Shown one piece after another: positions 7,577 through 15,878 of a stretch of 26,670 nucleotides of DNA. The translations under genes and the position numbers were made by a program. How positions within the stretch are numbered: position 1 is the first letter of the stretch; every line of letters starts with the position of its first letter. The notes below the pieces were generated by a model. That model saw only the letters and a list, made by a program, of their open reading frames with translations. It did no database searches and was not told where the DNA came from. Source of the DNA: HGM12587 sp964561705. GTDB lineage: Bacteria; Bacillota; Clostridia; Lachnospirales; Lachnospiraceae. The stretch covers positions 1-26,670 of the forward strand of contig CAZLQJ010000017.1 in the NCBI GenBank assembly GCA_964561705.1. Reading direction: 5' to 3'.

Positions 7577-9463
7577 TCATCGTTTCTTTTTGTGCACGTT
7601 TCTGATTGATTTTTGTTTTACAGGTTTCTTTCCGGAAACCTTATTCCCTCTTGCTTTTGTACTGTTAGACTTTTCCTGCCGGAGTTTTCTTGGATGGATC
7701 AGACATTTTGGTCCAAATCCAATCAAATCTGTTCTTCCGGCAATTTCCAGCGCTTCTTTTATAAGCTCATAATTCTTTGGATCCCGATACTGGATCAAAG
7801 CTCTTTGCATTTCTTTTTCATGTGGATTTTTTGGCACATAAACAGCTTCACCTGTGCGTGGATCGATACCGGTATAATACATACAGGTAGATATGGTTGA
7901 CGGTGTCGGATAAAAATCCTGCACTTGTTCCGGCATATAGCCAAGATCACGGACAAATTCCGCCAGCTTGACCGCCTCCTTCATATCACATCCCGGATGA
8001 CTGGACATCAGATATGGCACCAGATATTGTTTTAATCCAAGTCTTTCATTCATTTTCTTGTATTCTGCAGAAAATTTCTGATAAACATCATTCGACGGTT
8101 TCCCCATTCTTTTTAAAACTTTGTCTGAAACATGCTCTGGTGCAACTTTTAACTGACCGCTTACATGATACTGGCATAATTCCTTTAAAAAGTCCTTCGA
8201 AGAATCCGCCAAAAGGTAATCAAAACGAATACCGGAACGCACAAATACTTTTTTTACCTTCGGCAGCGCCCTTAGTTTACGTAATAAAGTTATGTAATCC
8301 TTGTGATCCGCTTTTAAATTTTTACATGGAGTTGGAAATAAGCATTGTTTTTTTGGGCAGACCCCTTTTTCTATCTGTTTCTCACATGCCGGTGCCCGGA
8401 AATTTGCAGTCGGACCGCCCACATCATGGATATACCCTTTGAAATCCTTCTCCTGTATCATTTGTTTCGCTTCTTCAACAATCGAATCGTGGCTTCTGGT
8501 CTGCACGATCCTTCCCTGATGAAAGGTCAATGCGCAAAAAGAACAGCCCCCAAAACATCCACGGTTGCTGACCAAAGAATATTTCACTTCTGAAAATGCC
8601 GGGATCCCTCCCTGTGCATCATACATTGGATGCCAGGTTCTCATGTACGGCAATGCATAAACAGCATCCATTTCAGACTGGGACAATGGTTTTGCAGCCG
8701 GATTTTGTACCACATAGCAATGGTTCCCATAAGGCTCTACTAACCGTTTTCCTACAAATGGATCTGTATTTTCATATTGGATCAAAAAGCTATCTGCATA
8801 GTTCTTTTTATCTGCCAAAAGTTCATCATAATCTGGAAGCATTTGATAATCATAAACAGATTCCAGTGATTTCGTCTTATATACTGTACCATCGATAAAG
8901 GTAAGATCCTCAATCGCAATACCGCTGTTTAAAGCATCTGCGATTTCTACGATCGTCCGTTCTCCCATTCCATAGGAAATCAAATTTGCACCGGAATCTA
9001 AAAGAATAGATCGTTTGATCTTATCTGCCCAGTAATCATAATGTGCAAGTCTTCGCAAAGATGCTTCGATCCCGCCAATAATGATTGGTGTTTTTTTATA
9101 TTTCTGACGGATCAGATTCCCATATACTATGACTGCACGATCCGGCCGTTTGCCCATTTCACCGCCTGGGGTATAGGCATCTGTTTTCCGGTGCTTTTTG
9201 GATACAGAATAGTGATTTACCATAGAATCCATATTTCCGCCGGAAATAAGAAATCCAAGCCGTGGTTCTCCAAATTCCGTAATACTTTCACTGTTTCTAA
9301 AGTCAGGCTGTGAAATGATCCCCACTGAATATCCGTGACTTTCCAGCACACGGCTAATAATGGCATGACCAAAAGAAGGATGATCTACATAGGCATCCCC
9401 GATCACATACACAAAATCCAGTTGTCCCTGTACTTCTTTTTTATTTACCGGAAGAAAGCTCAT
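7577..9463 (-). CDS. ygiQ: YgiQ family radical SAM protein
   Basis: A 628-aa radical SAM protein of the YgiQ family (UPF0313), reaction unknown. The N-terminus 'MSFLPVNKKE' and 'IGDAYVDHPSFGHAIISRVLESHGY' are typical. The cluster motif is CFGGCSFC (C303, C307, C310), followed by 'ALTFHQGRIVQTRS'. The last 35 residues are a Lys/Arg-rich tail that could contact RNA. I chose the ATG at 9463 because GAGGT lies 5 bases upstream; the TTG at 9475 would put its start in front of that SD. It overlaps the end of the HAD gene by 23 bp. Confidence 0.93.
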   Translation of the reverse strand: MSFLPVNKKEVQGQLDFVYVIGDAYVDHPSFGHAIISRVLESHGYSVGIISQPDFRNSESITEFGEPRLGFLISGGNMDSMVNHYSVSKKHRKTDAYTPGGEMGKRPDRAVIVYGNLIRQKYKKTPIIIGGIEASLRRLAHYDYWADKIKRSILLDSGANLISYGMGERTIVEIADALNSGIAIEDLTFIDGTVYKTKSLESVYDYQMLPDYDELLADKKNYADSFLIQYENTDPFVGKRLVEPYGNHCYVVQNPAAKPLSQSEMDAVYALPYMRTWHPMYDAQGGIPAFSEVKYSLVSNRGCFGGCSFCALTFHQGRIVQTRSHDSIVEEAKQMIQEKDFKGYIHDVGGPTANFRAPACEKQIEKGVCPKKQCLFPTPCKNLKADHKDYITLLRKLRALPKVKKVFVRSGIRFDYLLADSSKDFLKELCQYHVSGQLKVAPEHVSDKVLKRMGKPSNDVYQKFSAEYKKMNERLGLKQYLVPYLMSSHPGCDMKEAVKLAEFVRDLGYMPEQVQDFYPTPSTISTCMYYTGIDPRTGEAVYVPKNPHEKEMQRALIQYRDPKNYELIKEALEIAGRTDLIGFGPKCLIHPRKLRQEKSNSTKARGNKVSGKKPVKQKSIRNVHKKKR

Positions 9464-10130
9464 ACTGTACCTCAACCCGTCCTTCTAATACTTCAAAATA
9501 ATCCTGAATATAATAACTGCAGAGTTCTTCAATCTCCTCGCGGTATTTCAGGGCACGTTTATCTTTTACACCGATCACAGTCATTCCTGCCGCTTTACCT
9601 GCGCGCATTCCATTTGGTATATCTTCAAATACGAGACAATGTTTTGGATCAACACCAAGATCTTCTGCTACCTTTAAATAAATATCCGGTGCTGGTTTTC
9701 CCTTGTTTACCTCGCAGGCCGTTCGGATTGAATCCACTTTTTCCAAAAATCCATGTGGTTTTAAAGCAGATACTGCAAGGGTTTTATCATTGCTTGTTGC
9801 AACACCAATTTTTATACCTTTTTCCTTTAAAAAACGTATATATTCTCTGGCACCTGTTTTTGCCTGAATTTCATAGAGATATTTCTCATTTGCCATTCGG
9901 ATCCAGTCCAATTTAATATCTTCGATCGTCTTTTCCTTTAAATCGAAAGTTTCTTTAAAATACACGGCTGTTTCCGTAAAACTCATTCCTTCAATATCCT
10001 TCTGGATCGTTGGCGGCATGGGTATGCCAAGGATCCCAAAATATTCTATATCAATTTCATGCCAGACACCCATAGAATCTACTAAGGTTCCATCAATGTC
10101 AAAAATGACTGCTTGAATATGTTCTATCAT
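9441..10130 (-). CDS. HAD-superfamily phosphatase, beta-phosphoglucomutase-like
   Basis: A 229-aa HAD hydrolase with a cap domain. Motif I is 'VIFDIDGTLVDS' (nucleophile D11, acid/base D13), motif II 'GVATSND', motif III the Lys in 'NKGKPAPDIYL' and motif IV 'CLVFEDIPNG'. It resembles beta-phosphoglucomutase-like phosphatases; the physiological phosphate ester cannot be told. The longer frame (to 10262) would run through the end of the pseudouridine synthase gene. The ATG at 10130 has AGGAG 8 bases upstream and is 11 bp after that gene's stop, so it is the better start. Confidence 0.9.
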   Translation of the reverse strand: MIEHIQAVIFDIDGTLVDSMGVWHEIDIEYFGILGIPMPPTIQKDIEGMSFTETAVYFKETFDLKEKTIEDIKLDWIRMANEKYLYEIQAKTGAREYIRFLKEKGIKIGVATSNDKTLAVSALKPHGFLEKVDSIRTACEVNKGKPAPDIYLKVAEDLGVDPKHCLVFEDIPNGMRAGKAAGMTVIGVKDKRALKYREEIEELCSYYIQDYFEVLEGRVEVQYELSSGK

Positions 10131-10141
10131 TTGTTTTGCTC

Positions 10142-10852
10142 CTATGATCTGTCTTTTAGTTCTCTGATTTCTTTTTCGGTTAAGGATCTCACACTTCCGG
10201 GTTCTAGCTCTCCCAAAGTCAATCTTCCCATAGACAGGCGTTTTAGATAAGTAACTTTGCACCCAATGGCTTCAAACATCCTTTTTACCTGATGAAAGCG
10301 CCCTTCATGGATTGTTAATTCGATTTCGGAAACATCACCGGATTTCAAAATCTTCAATTTTGAAGACAATGTCAGCTTTTCATCTCCAATATCTAATCCA
10401 CGTTCAAATAATGGGATATGTTCTGCTGTTACCCTTCCCTCAATCTGTGCAAAATAAGTCTTATCAACGTGTTTTTTCGGTGATAAAAGTTCATGTGCAA
10501 GCTGACCATCATTGGTAATCAGCAAAAGTCCTTCCGTATCTTTATCAAGTCTTCCTACCGGAAATAAATCTTCTCTTCGTTCTTCCGGCAAAAAACTCAT
10601 AACCGTTTCTGACAGGCGGTCTTTTGTTGCAGTGATACATCCTGCCGGCTTATTTAACAAAAAGTACTGAAACGCTTCATAGATCAGACATTTTCCCTGG
10701 AAACAGATCTGATCCTTTGTCTCATCAATCTTTGTTTCCGGTTTTTTAACGATATCTCCATTTACAGTGACCAGACCTTTTTTTAAATAGCCTTTTACTT
10801 CACTTCTTGTTCCTTCACCCATTTCACATAGAAATTTATCCAGACGCATCAT
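10142..10852 (-). CDS. rsuA: RsuA/RluB-family 16S/23S rRNA pseudouridine synthase
   Basis: A 236-aa enzyme. An N-terminal S4 domain (MMRLDKFLCEMGEGTRSEVKGYLKKGLVTVNG) precedes a catalytic domain with 'FPVGRLDKDTEGLLL' holding Asp103. Similarity favours RsuA (16S pseudouridine 516) over RluB/E/F, but I cannot separate them fully. The start ATG at 10852 overlaps the TGA of the upstream methyltransferase in an ATGA junction and has GGAGA 8 bases upstream, which indicates translational coupling of two rRNA modification enzymes. Confidence 0.9.
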   Translation of the reverse strand: MMRLDKFLCEMGEGTRSEVKGYLKKGLVTVNGDIVKKPETKIDETKDQICFQGKCLIYEAFQYFLLNKPAGCITATKDRLSETVMSFLPEERREDLFPVGRLDKDTEGLLLITNDGQLAHELLSPKKHVDKTYFAQIEGRVTAEHIPLFERGLDIGDEKLTLSSKLKILKSGDVSEIELTIHEGRFHQVKRMFEAIGCKVTYLKRLSMGRLTLGELEPGSVRSLTEKEIRELKDRS

Positions 10853-12231
10853 GACTGCCATCTCCATCCCGGAAGATATTTATTTCTCAGGCTTCCGTTT
10901 ACCAGCTTGCCCCATCCCAATGGATAGCCGTCTACACAGACAAGCTGCCACCCCTTCTGTCTCTTTAACGGAAGATCATCCACATCAATGGTTTCTCCCT
11001 TTAAATATCTGATCACTCTGTGATCAAGGCTGGAAAGATCGATCACTGCATGATACTGTTCTTTTTTTAATACCATGGCAAATGCCTGACTTGGCTCAAA
11101 ACGATCCTTCGTCAGGGTTCCCAAAAGCAGACCGCTTCTTAAAAAACGAAGTCCTTTGATGCCTTTAATCCCTTCCGGCATCAGATAAACGCGATCTTCC
11201 TGAAGCTCAATATCATTTCCGTTCACCGGATAGGTACAATCCTTCATAAACTCTGCCAGAAGAGGGGGAAGTGCTTTTTCCTTGCGAGGTTTCTCTTTTT
11301 TTACAGAACTTTCCCCCTGATCCTTCTTACGAAGCAATGCAATAAAATGTCCTTCTCCATTCATTTTATGAGGCCAGATACGAACACATTTTTTTAGATC
11401 ATCTGTACCATTTTCAATCAATTCCGGTCTTCCCGGGGCAAATCCTTCATAACGGTTTGGAATATCCGCAATTTCAAGATCCGGATCAAGATCCAACATA
11501 AATTTAACAGTTCCCTCGTTTTCTTCAGGAGAAAACGTACAGGTAGAATACAAAAGCATTCCGCCCGGTTTCAGCATCCGGATTGCATGAGGTACAATGG
11601 AACGCTGCAGCTCACTGTAATGTTTTGGACCGTAAGTCTCCCAATCCTTCATCATTCCCGGATTTTTACGGAACATTCCCTCTCCGGAACATGGTGCATC
11701 GATCAGAATCTTATCAAAAAATCCCGGAAACTTTTCCCCAAGCTTTTCCGGCGGTTCACTGGTTACTAAAACATTGGGGATCCCAAAAAGTTCAATATTT
11801 TTCAGCAATGCCTTTGCTCTGGAATTACTGATATCATTTGCTACCAAAAGTCCTGTGTGATTCAGCTTTGCACCAAGTTCTGTTGCCTTTCCCCCCGGTG
11901 CAGCGCAAAGATCAAGAACTCTGTCTCCCGGTTCGATCGGCAACAAATTTGCAGGCGTCATCGCACTCGGTTCCTGTAGATAATACATTCCTGCAAAATA
12001 GTAAGGATGTTTTGCAGGTGACACCTGATCCTCATATTCAAAAGCATTATCAATCCATGGAACCGGTTTCAAATCATACATACACATTTTTTCAAACTGT
12101 GCAGCTGTCAGTTTGGTACGGTTCACACGCAGACCATAATGTCTCGTTCGATCATAACCTTTCTGAAAATCTTCAAATTCATCCTGAAGAATATCTTTCA
12201 TTTTTTCTGTAAATGTAACTGGAAATTCCAT
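10849..12231 (-). CDS. RsmF/NOP2-family rRNA (cytosine-C5) methyltransferase
   Basis: A 460-aa SAM-dependent m5C RNA methyltransferase. The SAM site is 'VLDLCAAPGGKATELG' (about residues 105-120). The two cysteines of the m5C mechanism are C181 ('IDAPCSGEGMFRKNP') and C231 ('YSTCTFSPEENE'). The C-terminal 170 residues match the extra domain and PUA-like end of RsmF/YebU-type proteins, not RsmB. The ATG at 12231 has a GAGGTGA SD. It overlaps the RsuA-type gene by 4 bp and follows the alarmone synthetase by 8 bp. Confidence 0.9.
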   Translation of the reverse strand: MEFPVTFTEKMKDILQDEFEDFQKGYDRTRHYGLRVNRTKLTAAQFEKMCMYDLKPVPWIDNAFEYEDQVSPAKHPYYFAGMYYLQEPSAMTPANLLPIEPGDRVLDLCAAPGGKATELGAKLNHTGLLVANDISNSRAKALLKNIELFGIPNVLVTSEPPEKLGEKFPGFFDKILIDAPCSGEGMFRKNPGMMKDWETYGPKHYSELQRSIVPHAIRMLKPGGMLLYSTCTFSPEENEGTVKFMLDLDPDLEIADIPNRYEGFAPGRPELIENGTDDLKKCVRIWPHKMNGEGHFIALLRKKDQGESSVKKEKPRKEKALPPLLAEFMKDCTYPVNGNDIELQEDRVYLMPEGIKGIKGLRFLRSGLLLGTLTKDRFEPSQAFAMVLKKEQYHAVIDLSSLDHRVIRYLKGETIDVDDLPLKRQKGWQLVCVDGYPLGWGKLVNGSLRNKYLPGWRWQS

Positions 12232-12239
12232 ATGTCACC

Positions 12240-13052
12240 TCATTTGTTAAAATTTTTCTTATAATATCTTTCAGCCATTCCATCCAGACGCTTGCGAAAA
12301 CATTCTAACTGTTCCAGATTATTCATAGAATAAATATGGTAAAATTCATCCTGTATCTTTTCCATCTCTTTTGCATTCATGATACGATACATGCTCAGAA
12401 TGGTATTCAAAATATCTGCAACAACTTTGGCCTGATGCTGAAATGCATTTTGTGCATCCATAATTTCAAGGCGCACCTGACTCATTTCCTTATCTAGCAG
12501 AACAGTTGCATTGGATGCCTTCAAAAGCCGTTCCTGGATTTCCTTTGGCATATGCATTTTATATTTATATTGTAAAGAATGTTCGATCGTTGCCCAATAA
12601 TTCATCCCCATGGTGCGGATCTGAATTTCAACCATGATCCGTTTTGGTCCGTCCAGCATTTCCACCGTATACCAGACGATCAAATGATAACTTCGGTAAC
12701 CGCTGTCTTTGGGTTCGCTGACATAATCTTTTTCTTTTTTGATCTCAAGATCACTTCGTTGGCGTAAAAGTTCTACCACATGTCCAATATCCTCTACAAA
12801 TTGACAGATGATACGAACTCCTGCGATATCTTCAATCTTCTCTGTAACATCATCAATCGAAATGCCTTTTTTCTGACATTTTTCCAAGATACTGACAACT
12901 GTTTTCACTCTGCCTTCTACACGTTCTATCGACGAATAATATCCTTTATCATGATGTTCTTTGATCAAATGATCGAATTTTGTTGTTAATTCCTTCACCG
13001 CCAACTCGTACGGATTCAGAATTTCTCTCCACATCTGTATTTCCATAGTCAT
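12240..13052 (-). CDS. relQ: Small alarmone synthetase, RelQ-type (p)ppGpp synthetase
   Basis: A 270-aa single-domain synthetase that transfers pyrophosphate from ATP to GDP/GTP to make (p)ppGpp. Key elements: 'VEGRVKTVVSILEK' (about 45-58), 'IEDIAGVRI' (73-81), 'DYVSEPKDSGYRSYHLI' (109-125) and 'VEIQIRTMGMNYWATIEH' (141-158). It has no HD hydrolase, TGS or ACT domain, so it is a synthetase only. ATG at 13052 has AAAGGA 4 bases upstream; a second in-frame ATG two codons on would suit the SD almost as well. It heads a unit with the rRNA methyltransferase and pseudouridine synthase, which links starvation signalling with ribosome modification. Confidence 0.92.
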   Translation of the reverse strand: MTMEIQMWREILNPYELAVKELTTKFDHLIKEHHDKGYYSSIERVEGRVKTVVSILEKCQKKGISIDDVTEKIEDIAGVRIICQFVEDIGHVVELLRQRSDLEIKKEKDYVSEPKDSGYRSYHLIVWYTVEMLDGPKRIMVEIQIRTMGMNYWATIEHSLQYKYKMHMPKEIQERLLKASNATVLLDKEMSQVRLEIMDAQNAFQHQAKVVADILNTILSMYRIMNAKEMEKIQDEFYHIYSMNNLEQLECFRKRLDGMAERYYKKNFNK

Positions 13053-13083
13053 GATGTCCTTTCTTCTATATTCCTCATGATTA

Positions 13084-13113
13084 TGTATAATACCTAAAAT
13101 ATTGTATCATACA
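13084..13113. repeat. Two TGTATnATAC palindromes upstream of relQ
   Basis: TGTATAATACC (13084-13094) and TGTATCATACA (13103-13113) share the palindromic core GTATnATAC and start 19 bp apart. The first overlaps a TATTAT hexamer that could be the relQ -10 on the minus strand. They could be paired operator sites; no known regulator motif is assigned. Confidence 0.35.
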
Positions 13114-13137
13114 CTGTTCGGAAATCCTAGGAGTATT

Positions 13138-13770
13138 TTAAATTTCCAAATGTTTTAAATACCAATAGGGATTTACGGCACGTTCCTGCCCGTTAAGATC
13201 CGTAAGGTAAATTCCAACATGTAGATGTACATCAAAATTTCCTTTCGTCCCCGGTTTCTTTCCATAACCAGAATCTCCCATGCGTCCAAGAATCTGGCCT
13301 GCTGTGACTCGTTCCCCTTCCCGAAACTCCTTTTCATAAGAATCTAAATGAGCATAATAATAATAAATACCGGAATCAGACTCAATTCCGATTCTCCAAC
13401 CGCCCATTTCCAACCAGCCAATCTTTTTTACCACGCCATCGGTCATACTGCATACTTTATATCTCCCGCGTTCATTTTGTACTGCCATCAGATCACAACC
13501 TTCATGACGGCGTACCCCTCCATAAGTTCTCTCGCCACCCCAGGTATCTGAATAAGTAACCGGATAAACAGCTTCCGGTGCCTCCTTTACCACTGGAAAA
13601 CACTGCAAATCATAAAAAATCTGATCTACCATTTCCATATAAAGAAAAAATTCATCAGAAACTGCATATTCCTTGCTTCTGCTCATTTCCAGAAAACGCA
13701 GTTCTCCAAAAATCATGACTGTAAAAATAACGAACAGAAGCAGATTGCGATGGATTAAAATTCTTTTCAT
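13138..13770 (-). CDS. Membrane-anchored M23 (LytM) family metallopeptidase
   Basis: A 210-aa protein with an N-terminal signal-anchor helix (about residues 8-22) and an extracytoplasmic M23 domain. Zinc ligands and catalytic residues are visible: HEGCD (H89, D93), YAHL (H141) and HLH (H182, H184). M23 enzymes cut peptide cross-links of peptidoglycan. With all active-site residues present, this is likely active, unlike SpoIIQ- or EnvC-type degenerate copies. ATG at 13770 has AGGAGG 3-4 bases upstream. It diverges from ylbJ across a 126-bp gap, which may be relevant to sporulation. Confidence 0.88.
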   Translation of the reverse strand: MKRILIHRNLLLFVIFTVMIFGELRFLEMSRSKEYAVSDEFFLYMEMVDQIFYDLQCFPVVKEAPEAVYPVTYSDTWGGERTYGGVRRHEGCDLMAVQNERGRYKVCSMTDGVVKKIGWLEMGGWRIGIESDSGIYYYYAHLDSYEKEFREGERVTAGQILGRMGDSGYGKKPGTKGNFDVHLHVGIYLTDLNGQERAVNPYWYLKHLEI

Positions 13771-13798
13771 AGGCCTCCTGTTTTAACGTCCATTTCCA

Positions 13799-13828
13799 TG
13801 TCCAATAATTAGATATATGCCTGTCCAA
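13799..13828. repeat. Direct repeat TGTCCAA x2, period 23 bp, in the M23/ylbJ divergent gap
   Basis: TGTCCAA occurs at 13799-13805 and 13822-13828 in the same orientation. It lies between the divergent starts of the M23 peptidase and ylbJ genes. The same bases read on the minus strand (TTGGACA) resemble -35 elements for the peptidase gene. A role in shared regulation is possible but unproven. Confidence 0.3.
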
Positions 13829-13842
13829 CGAATTTTAGAACA

Positions 13843-13869
13843 CATATTTTTTCAAATTTTACATATGGT
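13843..13869 (+). promoter_or_regulatory. Possible sigma-E-like promoter of ylbJ
   Basis: An ACATATT block near 13842-13848 is followed after about 13 bp by CATATGGT (13862-13869), 27 bp before the GTG start. This partly matches the mother-cell sigma-E pattern (xxATATT and CATACAxT). In Bacillus ylbJ belongs to the sigma-E regulon, which is why I looked. The -10 has about 5 of 8 matches, so the call is weak. Confidence 0.25.
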
Positions 13870-13896
13870 GTACAAAGATGCTTCAAAGGATTTCTT

Positions 13897-14838
13897 GTGC
13901 GTAAATTATTTTCTTTTATATTGATCGGAATTTTATTTGTATTTCTCTTTTGTTTTCCGCTCCAATCCCTGGCTGCATCCAAAACAGGTCTTTTGTTATG
14001 GTTTGATCAGCTGTTGCCTTCATTGTTACCCTTTTTAATTCTTTCTCAGTTAATTTTAAAGACTTCTGCCATTCATTTCTTTCAAAAAATATGTAGTCCC
14101 TTCTTTAAAAAGTGCTTTCACTGTTCCGAAGAAGGTGCCTTTTCTACTCTCTGCGGTTTTTTATGCGGTTATCCTGTGGGTGCCAGATTGATTTCCCTGC
14201 AATTGAAAGAACAACGGATAAGTCTGGAAGAAGGACAAAGACTTCTTGCATTTTCCAATAATGTTTCCCCGATGTTTTGCATTTCCTATGGTATTTTCAA
14301 AGGTATCGGAACTACGAACGTACTCCCTTATCTTTTGATCATCTACGGCAGTGCCTTTCTTTTTGGAATTTTATGCCGCACGAAATATCCGGTTTCTAAA
14401 AAAATTCCAAACAAAAAACAGACATCACAGGCTGAAGAGATCTTTCAGCTCATGGATGTCTGTATCATCGACAGTTTTCTCATTATGATTAAACTTTGCG
14501 GTTACATTATGTTATTTTCTATTCTAAGTACCGGGTTACTTACGTGTCTTCCTGAAAAATTTCCTTATCTGAGAGCATGCTTTACTGCATTTCTAGAAAT
14601 CACCAACGGACTTTCCTGTATCTCTGAACTTCCAACAGGAGCACTTCGAACTGCAATGACCATCGCCTCCCTTAGTTTTGGCGGTCTGTGCTGTATTCTT
14701 CAAACAAACAGCGTGATTTCTGAAACAAAACTTTCTCTGGGGAAATATATGCTTCATAAATTTTTCATAACCCTTTTATCCTTAGGCTTCTTCTTCCTCT
14801 GGCTGTTCTTCAGGCATGCTGCCAAGGGTTGGAGCTAA
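13897..14838 (+). CDS. ylbJ: Sporulation integral membrane protein YlbJ
   Basis: A 313-aa polytopic protein (about 8 TM helices) of the YlbJ/nucleoside-recognition (Gate domain) family. Conserved spots are 'LLPSLLPFLILSQL' (39-52), 'CGFLCGYPVGARL' (86-98) and 'SNNVSPMFCISYG' (120-132). In Bacillus YlbJ is a mother-cell protein needed for proper spore cortex/spore resistance; the transported substrate is unknown. The start is GTG at 13897 with AAAGGA 6 bases upstream. It is one of only two plus-strand genes here. Its 3' end overlaps that of the coiled-coil gene by 57 bp, tail to tail, with no terminator between. In Bacillus ylbH(rsmD)-ylbI(coaD)-ylbJ are collinear; here ylbJ is inverted. Confidence 0.88.
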   Translation: MRKLFSFILIGILFVFLFCFPLQSLAASKTGLLLWFDQLLPSLLPFLILSQLILKTSAIHFFQKICSPFFKKCFHCSEEGAFSTLCGFLCGYPVGARLISLQLKEQRISLEEGQRLLAFSNNVSPMFCISYGIFKGIGTTNVLPYLLIIYGSAFLFGILCRTKYPVSKKIPNKKQTSQAEEIFQLMDVCIIDSFLIMIKLCGYIMLFSILSTGLLTCLPEKFPYLRACFTAFLEITNGLSCISELPTGALRTAMTIASLSFGGLCCILQTNSVISETKLSLGKYMLHKFFITLLSLGFFFLWLFFRHAAKGWS

Positions 14839-15369
14839 TTCCATACGATTTTCATTGATCATATCATAATATCCGTTTAAGGAATTGATCAAAGACGCAT
14901 ATCTGGAATTGTAGCTTTCCATGGTATTTTGAATAATACTCTGCATATTTGCAAGCATGCTGTCCGTATACTGCATAGCTCCCATACGAATCTCGTTTGC
15001 ATCAGCGGATGCCTGGTTTAAGATTTCCTGTGCCTGTGCAGTTGCAGCTTCTACAACCGCATTTGCCTGCGCATAAGCCTGTTTCATGATTTCCTGTTCA
15101 CTAATCAGTTCATTCAACTGAAGATTTGCCTGATTTACAATCGCATCTGCTTTTGCCTGTGCATCAGTCAAAATCGCATCTTTATTTGCCAGGATCTTCT
15201 GATAACGTTTGATTTCATCCGGTGTTTTCAGACGAAGTTCTCTTAAAAGTTCTTCAATTTCTTCTTTATTAACGAGAATATTTCTTTTGGAAAGCGGCTG
15301 GTAGCTGCAACCATCTATGTATTCTTCAATTTCTTCAATAATTTGTTCAATTCTGCTTGTCATCGTCAT
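14782..15369 (-). CDS. Ala-rich coiled-coil protein (annotated in relatives as ATPase subunit H-like)
   Basis: A 195-aa protein with a short N-terminal helix region (residues 1-45) and a long Ala/Gln/Glu-rich coiled coil (about 60-135) similar in composition to DivIVA-like proteins and V-ATPase stalk subunits. The tail is strongly acidic (EEQPEEEEA). No ATPase motif is present, so an 'ATPase' label would be from the stalk resemblance only. A scaffold role is possible. AAAGGA lies 3 bases before ATG 15369 and 9 before the in-frame ATG at 15363, so the start may be either. It follows coaD by 8 bp. The last 57 bp are antisense to the end of ylbJ. Confidence 0.75.
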   Translation of the reverse strand: MTMTSRIEQIIEEIEEYIDGCSYQPLSKRNILVNKEEIEELLRELRLKTPDEIKRYQKILANKDAILTDAQAKADAIVNQANLQLNELISEQEIMKQAYAQANAVVEAATAQAQEILNQASADANEIRMGAMQYTDSMLANMQSIIQNTMESYNSRYASLINSLNGYYDMINENRMELAPTLGSMPEEQPEEEEA

Positions 15370-15377
15370 GATCCTTT

Positions 15378-15869
15378 CTATTTGTTTTTATTTTCCCAGA
15401 CTCTGTTATAGACTCTGTCTATGATCGCCGGAGGTACAAATCCGGTGATATCGCCATTAAAATGCGCCACTTCTTTTACAGTGGTAGAGCTTAAATAAGC
15501 ATATTCAAGGCTTGTGGTCAAAAACATAGTATCTGCTTCCGGATACAATTTTCGATTTGTCTGTGCCATCTGTAACTCATAATCAAAATCTGAAATTGCC
15601 CGCAATCCGCGTATGATCACATTAGCTTTTTTCTTTTTTACAAATTCCACTGACAATCCAGTAAAAGCTTCCACAGTCACATTTGGATAATCTTTCACCA
15701 GTTCATTCAGCATTTCCACACGTTCTTCTACGGTAAACATCGGGCTTTTGGTATTATTATTTAAAACACCGATGATCAATTCATCTACTTTTTCTGCAGA
15801 ACGTTTGATAATATCCAAATGGCCTAAAGTTACCGGATCAAAACTTCCCGGGTAAATTGCTCTAATCAT
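15378..15869 (-). CDS. coaD: Pantetheine-phosphate adenylyltransferase
   Basis: A 163-aa enzyme of coenzyme A synthesis, which joins 4'-phosphopantetheine and ATP to give dephospho-CoA. The nucleotidyltransferase motif is 'YPGSFDPVTLGHLDII' with the HxGH-like TLGH (His17). 'RGLRAISDFDYELQMAQTN' and 'LSSTTVKEVAHF' are also characteristic. Length is normal. ATG at 15869 has AAGGAGA upstream. It is 9 bp downstream of rsmD, the common Firmicutes pairing. Confidence 0.97.
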   Translation of the reverse strand: MIRAIYPGSFDPVTLGHLDIIKRSAEKVDELIIGVLNNNTKSPMFTVEERVEMLNELVKDYPNVTVEAFTGLSVEFVKKKKANVIIRGLRAISDFDYELQMAQTNRKLYPEADTMFLTTSLEYAYLSSTTVKEVAHFNGDITGFVPPAIIDRVYNRVWENKNK

Positions 15870-15878
15870 AATATCTCC

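Noticed and set aside
9335..9916. Long plus-strand open frame (193 codons) opposite ygiQ and the HAD gene
   Set aside because: It spans two well-identified conserved genes on the other strand, has no SD, and the composition (Leu/His/Phe-rich) is that of antisense shadow.
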